Assembly: GCA_016874005.1 (NCBI GenBank)
Contig: VGVQ01000022.1
Span: 1 to 64,000 of the forward strand
DNA length: 64,000 bases
Source: Gemmatimonadota bacterium
GTDB taxonomy: Bacteria > Gemmatimonadota > Gemmatimonadetes > Gemmatimonadales > GWC2-71-9
Direction: 5' to 3'
Shown here: piece after piece, positions 61,018-64,000 of the stretch
How positions within the stretch are numbered: position 1 is the first letter of the stretch
Layout: the number at the start of each line of letters is the position of its first letter
The notes under the pieces: model-generated
Databases searched by the model: none
What the model saw: the letters and a program-made list of their open reading frames with translations, nothing else
What the model was told of the DNA's origin: nothing
Program-made: the position numbers and the translations under genes

Positions 61018-61413
61018 ATGGTAACCAAGGATGACCTGCAGTCCTTCCTCGATCGGCTCGAGGGCGGGGCCGCCGACGTTCGGGAGGTCGAGCCGGGCCT
61101 CTGGGTGGTCAAGGTGGCCGGTGGCGCGGAGATTGTAGTAACCTATGCCCCGCCGGTGGTCATTCTCCGGTTTCGGGTCATGGAATTGCCTGGATCGGTG
61201 GAAAAGCAGGGCGAGCTGTTCCGGCAGTTGCTCGAGTACAACGCCAGGGAGCTGGTCCACGGGTCATATGGCCTGGAAGGCAACCACGTGGTCCTGACCG
61301 ATACCCTGGAGCTGGAAAACCTGGATTACTCCGAGTTCGAGGCAAGCTTCGACTCGCTGTCGTTGGCGCTGTCCTCGCACCTGGGCGCCCTGGCGCCGTT
61401 CCGAGAAAGGTAA
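61018..61413 (+). CDS. YbjN/CesT-like protein next to pspA
   Basis: A 131-residue alpha/beta protein with the layout of YbjN and type III chaperone-like (CesT) proteins: helix TKDDLQSFLDRLEGGAADVR, strands WVVKVAGGAEIVVTYAPPVV and ILRFRVMELPG, helix EKQGELFRQLLEYNARELVH, strands GSYGLEGNHVVLTDTLELEN and a last helix. It has no leader. Such proteins bind other proteins rather than catalyse. It is four bases from pspA, so the two must act together. A strong GGAGG precedes the start. Confidence 0.75.
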   Translation: MVTKDDLQSFLDRLEGGAADVREVEPGLWVVKVAGGAEIVVTYAPPVVILRFRVMELPGSVEKQGELFRQLLEYNARELVHGSYGLEGNHVVLTDTLELENLDYSEFEASFDSLSLALSSHLGALAPFRER

Positions 61414-61417
61414 AGCG

Positions 61418-62173
61418 ATGGGAATCTTCGAACGCTTCTCGACGATGCTCAAGTCGAATATCAATGATCTCATCTCTCGGGCGGAAAACCCGGAGAAGAT
61501 GCTCAATCAGTTGATTCTCGACATGAAGTCCCAGCTGGCGAAGGCCAAGCAAGAAGCCGCCGCCGCCATCGCCGATGAGAAGAAGCTCCAGGCCGACGCC
61601 GAAGGGTTGAAGAAGCAGGCCGAGGACTGGGAACGCCGCGCCATGCTCGCGGTCCAGGAGGGCCGAGACGACCTCGCGAAACAGGCCCTGGTCCGGTACA
61701 ACGAGGCCCTTCAGGGTGCCCAGCAGCTCCACGAGACCTGGCTCAAGCACAAGGCCGATACCGAGAACCTCAAGGTCTCGCTCCGCCAACTCAACGACAA
61801 GATCGAAGAGGCGAAGCGAAAGAAGAACATCCTCGTCGCCCGTGCCAAACGCGCCGAGGCGCAGCAGCGCATCCAGGAGACCATGTCCGGGATGAGCGAC
61901 AAGAGCGCCTTCGAGTCCTTCGATCGGATGGCCGAGAAGATCGAGGCGGTCGAACGCAAGGCCCTCGCTGCGGCCGAGTTGCAACAAGAATTCCAGTCGG
62001 ATGACCTCGCAGCCCAGTTCAAGCAGCTCGAGTACAAGGGCTCGGCCGATCAGCAGCTGATCGAGCTCAAGGCCAAGATGGGTTTGCTCGGCAAGGGTGC
62101 CGGCGACACCAAACAGCTCGGAAAAGGGGCGGCCGAGTCCGAGGCCGAGGTCCTCGACGACGAGCCCAAGTAG
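61418..62173 (+). CDS. pspA: PspA/IM30 family protein
   Basis: A 251-residue, fully helical ESCRT-III-related protein that binds stressed inner membranes. The start MGIFERFSTMLKSNINDLIS is the usual amphipathic helix; NPEKMLNQLILDMKSQLAKA, DEKKLQADAEGLKKQAEDWE and ARAKRAEAQQRIQETM follow the family. The Pro in ENPEKML is conserved. The C-terminus has an acidic tail (ESEAEVLDDEPK). It follows the YbjN-like gene by four bases. PspF, PspC or LiaFSR partners are not in the window. The seven coiled-coil membrane proteins upstream may take their part. Confidence 0.92.
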   Translation: MGIFERFSTMLKSNINDLISRAENPEKMLNQLILDMKSQLAKAKQEAAAAIADEKKLQADAEGLKKQAEDWERRAMLAVQEGRDDLAKQALVRYNEALQGAQQLHETWLKHKADTENLKVSLRQLNDKIEEAKRKKNILVARAKRAEAQQRIQETMSGMSDKSAFESFDRMAEKIEAVERKALAAAELQQEFQSDDLAAQFKQLEYKGSADQQLIELKAKMGLLGKGAGDTKQLGKGAAESEAEVLDDEPK

Positions 62174-62198
62174 CCGCGACCCCGCGACTCGGCCCGGC

Positions 62199-62233
62199 TT
62201 GACCGGACGGTAATTTCGGATACAATTTTGTAT
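62199..62233 (+). promoter_or_regulatory. Promoter of the DUF1611 gene with overlapping inverted repeat
   Basis: TTGACC (62199-62204), 16 bases, TACAAT (62221-62226). The -10 is covered by a perfect inverted repeat ATACAA-TT-TTGTAT (62220-62233), which could be an operator for a repressor. The ATG at 62258 is 32 bases downstream of the -10. Confidence 0.6.
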
Positions 62234-62257
62234 ACCGACTTCCGCCCATCGACCCTC

Positions 62258-63331
62258 ATGGCCGACCCTCGCTTCCTCATCATCGCCGACGGCAACTTCC
62301 ACCCCCTCGAATCCAAGACGGCCAATTCCGTCATTCGATATCATCCCTCGAGGGTGGTCGGCGTTCTCGATCGGCAGAAGGCCGGTCAGACCGCTCAGGA
62401 CGTCCTCGGATTCGGCGGCGCCATCCCGATTGTCGGCTCCATCGAAGCGGGGCTGGCGCTTCGCCCGAACGCCATCATGATCGGGATTGCACCGGCCGGC
62501 GGAAGGCTGCCCGACGAGTGGAACGGTTGGCTGGCCAAGGGGCTCGAGGCCGGCTGCGACCTGATCAGCGGGCTCCACACCTTCCTGTCCGATGATCCGT
62601 CCCTCGCGGCCCTAGCCGTCAAGCACGGTCGGACCATCACCGACGCCAGGAAGCCGCCCAACGACCTCCCGATCGCGGCGGGGTTGGCGCGGCTGGTCGA
62701 TCCCTTCGTGGTACTGACGGTCGGAACCGACTGCAATTCCGGCAAGATGACCTCCCAGCTCCAGCTGACCGCCGCCCTCAAGGCCAAAGGACTGCGGACC
62801 AACTTCGTCGCCACCGGTCAGACTGGGATCTTCATCGAGGGCTGGGGCACCGCGGTCGACGCCGTGGTGGCCGATTTCATTGCCGGGGCCGCCGAGGAGC
62901 TGGTCTTGAGGGGTGCCCGCGATGCCGACATCGTGTTGGTCGAAGGGCAGGGAAGCATCAATCACCCGGGCTACAGCGGGGTAACCCTTGGGCTGCTTCA
63001 TGGCGCCTGTCCAGACGCCTTGCTGCTCTGCCACCAGGCGACTCGCGAATTCATCGGCGAGTATCGGGTCGAGCCCTGGCTCAGGATTCCGCCGCTCTCG
63101 AAGTACGTCCAGCTCTATGAGCTGATCGGTTCGGCGGTGCACCCCACTCGCGTCATCGGCATCGCGCTCAACACCTACGATTTGGACGAGACCCAGGCCA
63201 AGGCCGCCTGCCTGGCCGCCGCCGCGGAAACCGGCTTGCCGTGCACCGACCCGGTCCGCTTCGCGCCCGACCCGCTGGTCAACGCGGTCGTTCGGGCTCG
63301 CGACGGCTATCTCGAACGGCGCCGGGGTTGA
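62258..63331 (+). CDS. DUF1611 protein (DgcN-like)
   Basis: A 357-residue protein with two parts. Residues 1-130 form a Rossmann-like N-terminal domain (FLIIADGNFHPLESKTANSV), and 130-357 form a P-loop-like domain with VLTVGTDCNSGKMTSQLQLT, VATGQTGIFIEGWG and VEGQGSINHPGYSGVTLGLL. This is the DUF1611 family. Members called DgcN act with the epimerase-like DgcA in D-glutamate use, with N-acyl transfer proposed for DgcN. No dgcA is seen within the window. I start at ATG 62258; an in-frame TTG at 62228 lies within the operator-like repeat and is unlikely. Confidence 0.85.
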   Translation: MADPRFLIIADGNFHPLESKTANSVIRYHPSRVVGVLDRQKAGQTAQDVLGFGGAIPIVGSIEAGLALRPNAIMIGIAPAGGRLPDEWNGWLAKGLEAGCDLISGLHTFLSDDPSLAALAVKHGRTITDARKPPNDLPIAAGLARLVDPFVVLTVGTDCNSGKMTSQLQLTAALKAKGLRTNFVATGQTGIFIEGWGTAVDAVVADFIAGAAEELVLRGARDADIVLVEGQGSINHPGYSGVTLGLLHGACPDALLLCHQATREFIGEYRVEPWLRIPPLSKYVQLYELIGSAVHPTRVIGIALNTYDLDETQAKAACLAAAAETGLPCTDPVRFAPDPLVNAVVRARDGYLERRRG

Positions 63332-63416
63332 TCCACCTCAGTCGATGAATCGCCGATAGACGTCGGCGGGTCGCAGGTTCCCTTGGTCTCGCGTCGTGCC
63401 GGGGCGGCTTGCTCGC

Positions 63417-64000
63417 TCACGGCGTCGGGGGCTCGGGGAAGGGCGGCGGCTCGGAGGCTCCGTCCTGAGTGAAGGTGACGTCGATATGGACCACGATGTC
63501 GGGATGCATCTTGAGAACGCCGAGCATCTTGCTCAAGCCGCCGATCTGATAATCCTTGAGATTGAGGGGCGTCATGCCCCGGAACCGCACCGCCTCAGCC
63601 GAGATCGAGACGAACCCGGGGATGGTCGCGGCCCGGGTCACGCCGTGAATGGTGAACTGGCCCGAGAGCTCGACCGCTAGCGAATCGGGACCTTGGCCAG
63701 CCACGCCATTGACTCCCTGCAGTTCGAACCGGATCAATGGGTAACGGGCCGACTCCATCGATTTGTTCAGGTCCCGGTCCCGCCGGCCATTGCCGGTTAC
63801 CAGCGTAGTCACCGGAGCCTCCACGAAGCCCCGGACGTCGCCGATCGCGCCGGCGGTCAACGCCCCGCGGATGGTCGAGGTTCGCCCCACGAAGTCGCCC
63901 GCGGTGGCTCGGCCATCGAAGCTCAAGGTCCCCTCGCGCACGATCCCGGCCGCGACGTTGGTCTGGGCCGCTGCGTTCGACGCCAACACGGCGCCGGCGG
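63417..64000 (-). CDS. YceI-family secreted protein, 5' end outside the window
   Basis: About 194 codons run off the right edge; the visible start is AGAVLASNAAAQTN, the end of a signal peptide, so only the initiation codon and part of the leader are missing. The lipocalin-like YceI pattern follows: GTLSFDGRATAGDFVGRTST, VEAPVTTLVTGNGRRDRDLN, KSMESARYPLIRFELQGV, GQFTIHGVTRAATIPGF and IGGLSKMLGVLKMHPDIVVH. YceI proteins bind polyisoprenoid-like lipids in the periplasm. It ends with a Pro-rich tail (EPPPFPEPPTP). Confidence 0.88.
   Translation of the reverse strand, partial: AGAVLASNAAAQTNVAAGIVREGTLSFDGRATAGDFVGRTSTIRGALTAGAIGDVRGFVEAPVTTLVTGNGRRDRDLNKSMESARYPLIRFELQGVNGVAGQGPDSLAVELSGQFTIHGVTRAATIPGFVSISAEAVRFRGMTPLNLKDYQIGGLSKMLGVLKMHPDIVVHIDVTFTQDGASEPPPFPEPPTP

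Overview
The window is one contiguous piece of a very GC-rich (roughly 69% by eye) chromosome of a Gram-negative-type bacterium. It encodes a TonB-dependent receptor, large outer-membrane beta-barrels, lipoproteins and Tat-type precursors. The mix of DUF5916 barrel protein, AMPK-type glycogen-binding (CBM48) envelope proteins, DUF885, Big_2/LVIVD proteins and many secreted enzymes of unknown role is what I would expect of Gemmatimonadota. That placement is inference from gene content; no rRNA or tRNA gene was seen. There is no sign of a prophage, IS element, CRISPR array or integron, so this reads as ordinary chromosome with several unusual operons.

Layout. 1-3466: a truncated S45 acylase divergent from a proline-iminopeptidase-like hydrolase, then a DUF885 protein. 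3570-8256: an operon of a dihydroorotate-dehydrogenase-like flavoprotein, a cysteine-synthase-family enzyme and a fused ADP-forming acyl-CoA synthetase, then a small membrane protein. 8365-12646: DUF5916 barrel, M23 lipoprotein and a secreted protein. 12845-15646: NTF2-like protein and a LytTR/LytS two-component pair. 15654-19214 (minus): an ECF sigma operon whose anti-sigma-like protein and last gene both end in CBM48 domains. 19374-21313: DUF4956 membrane protein overlapped by a Ser/Thr kinase. 21344-24636: two beta-propeller-type secreted proteins. 24807-31461 (minus): M19-like protein, SnoaL-like protein, a DUF4304 gene broken by an amber codon, a NarL-type two-component pair and a TonB receptor. 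31616-34797: epimerase, DUF4287/SRPBCC protein and aldo/keto reductase.

35172-39562 (minus) is a replication/repair cluster: enoyl-CoA hydratase, recF, dciA, gyrB. 39610-44656 holds a membrane-anchored sulfotransferase, a DUF3224 protein, DUF2239 plus a MATE exporter (apparently leaderless) and glpK. 44688-48096 is a cytochrome c maturation operon (ccmE, ccmF, ccmH and a CcmI-like zinc-ribbon protein) with the CxxxY type of CcmE. 49478-55500 (minus) is a tightly coupled five-gene operon: ATP-grasp ligase, TPR protein, transglutaminase-like protein without its cysteine, and an ABC ATPase and permease. uvrA follows at 55606-58500.

The most unusual region is 58670-62173. Seven tandem, mostly overlapping small membrane proteins share one C-terminal coiled-coil motif of the ELEERLDFAERLLAQ type. 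A 31-codon remnant of an eighth copy lies among them. The array is followed by a YbjN/CesT-like protein and a PspA homologue, and looks like an expanded phage-shock (Psp) envelope-stress system. The window ends with a DUF1611 (DgcN-like) gene under a well-formed promoter and an incomplete YceI-family gene.

Two sequence-level patterns recur. TATCTT-like -10 boxes lie close to several starts. The rare Leu codon TTA is found almost only as TTA-GGC (heptamer GTTAGGC).
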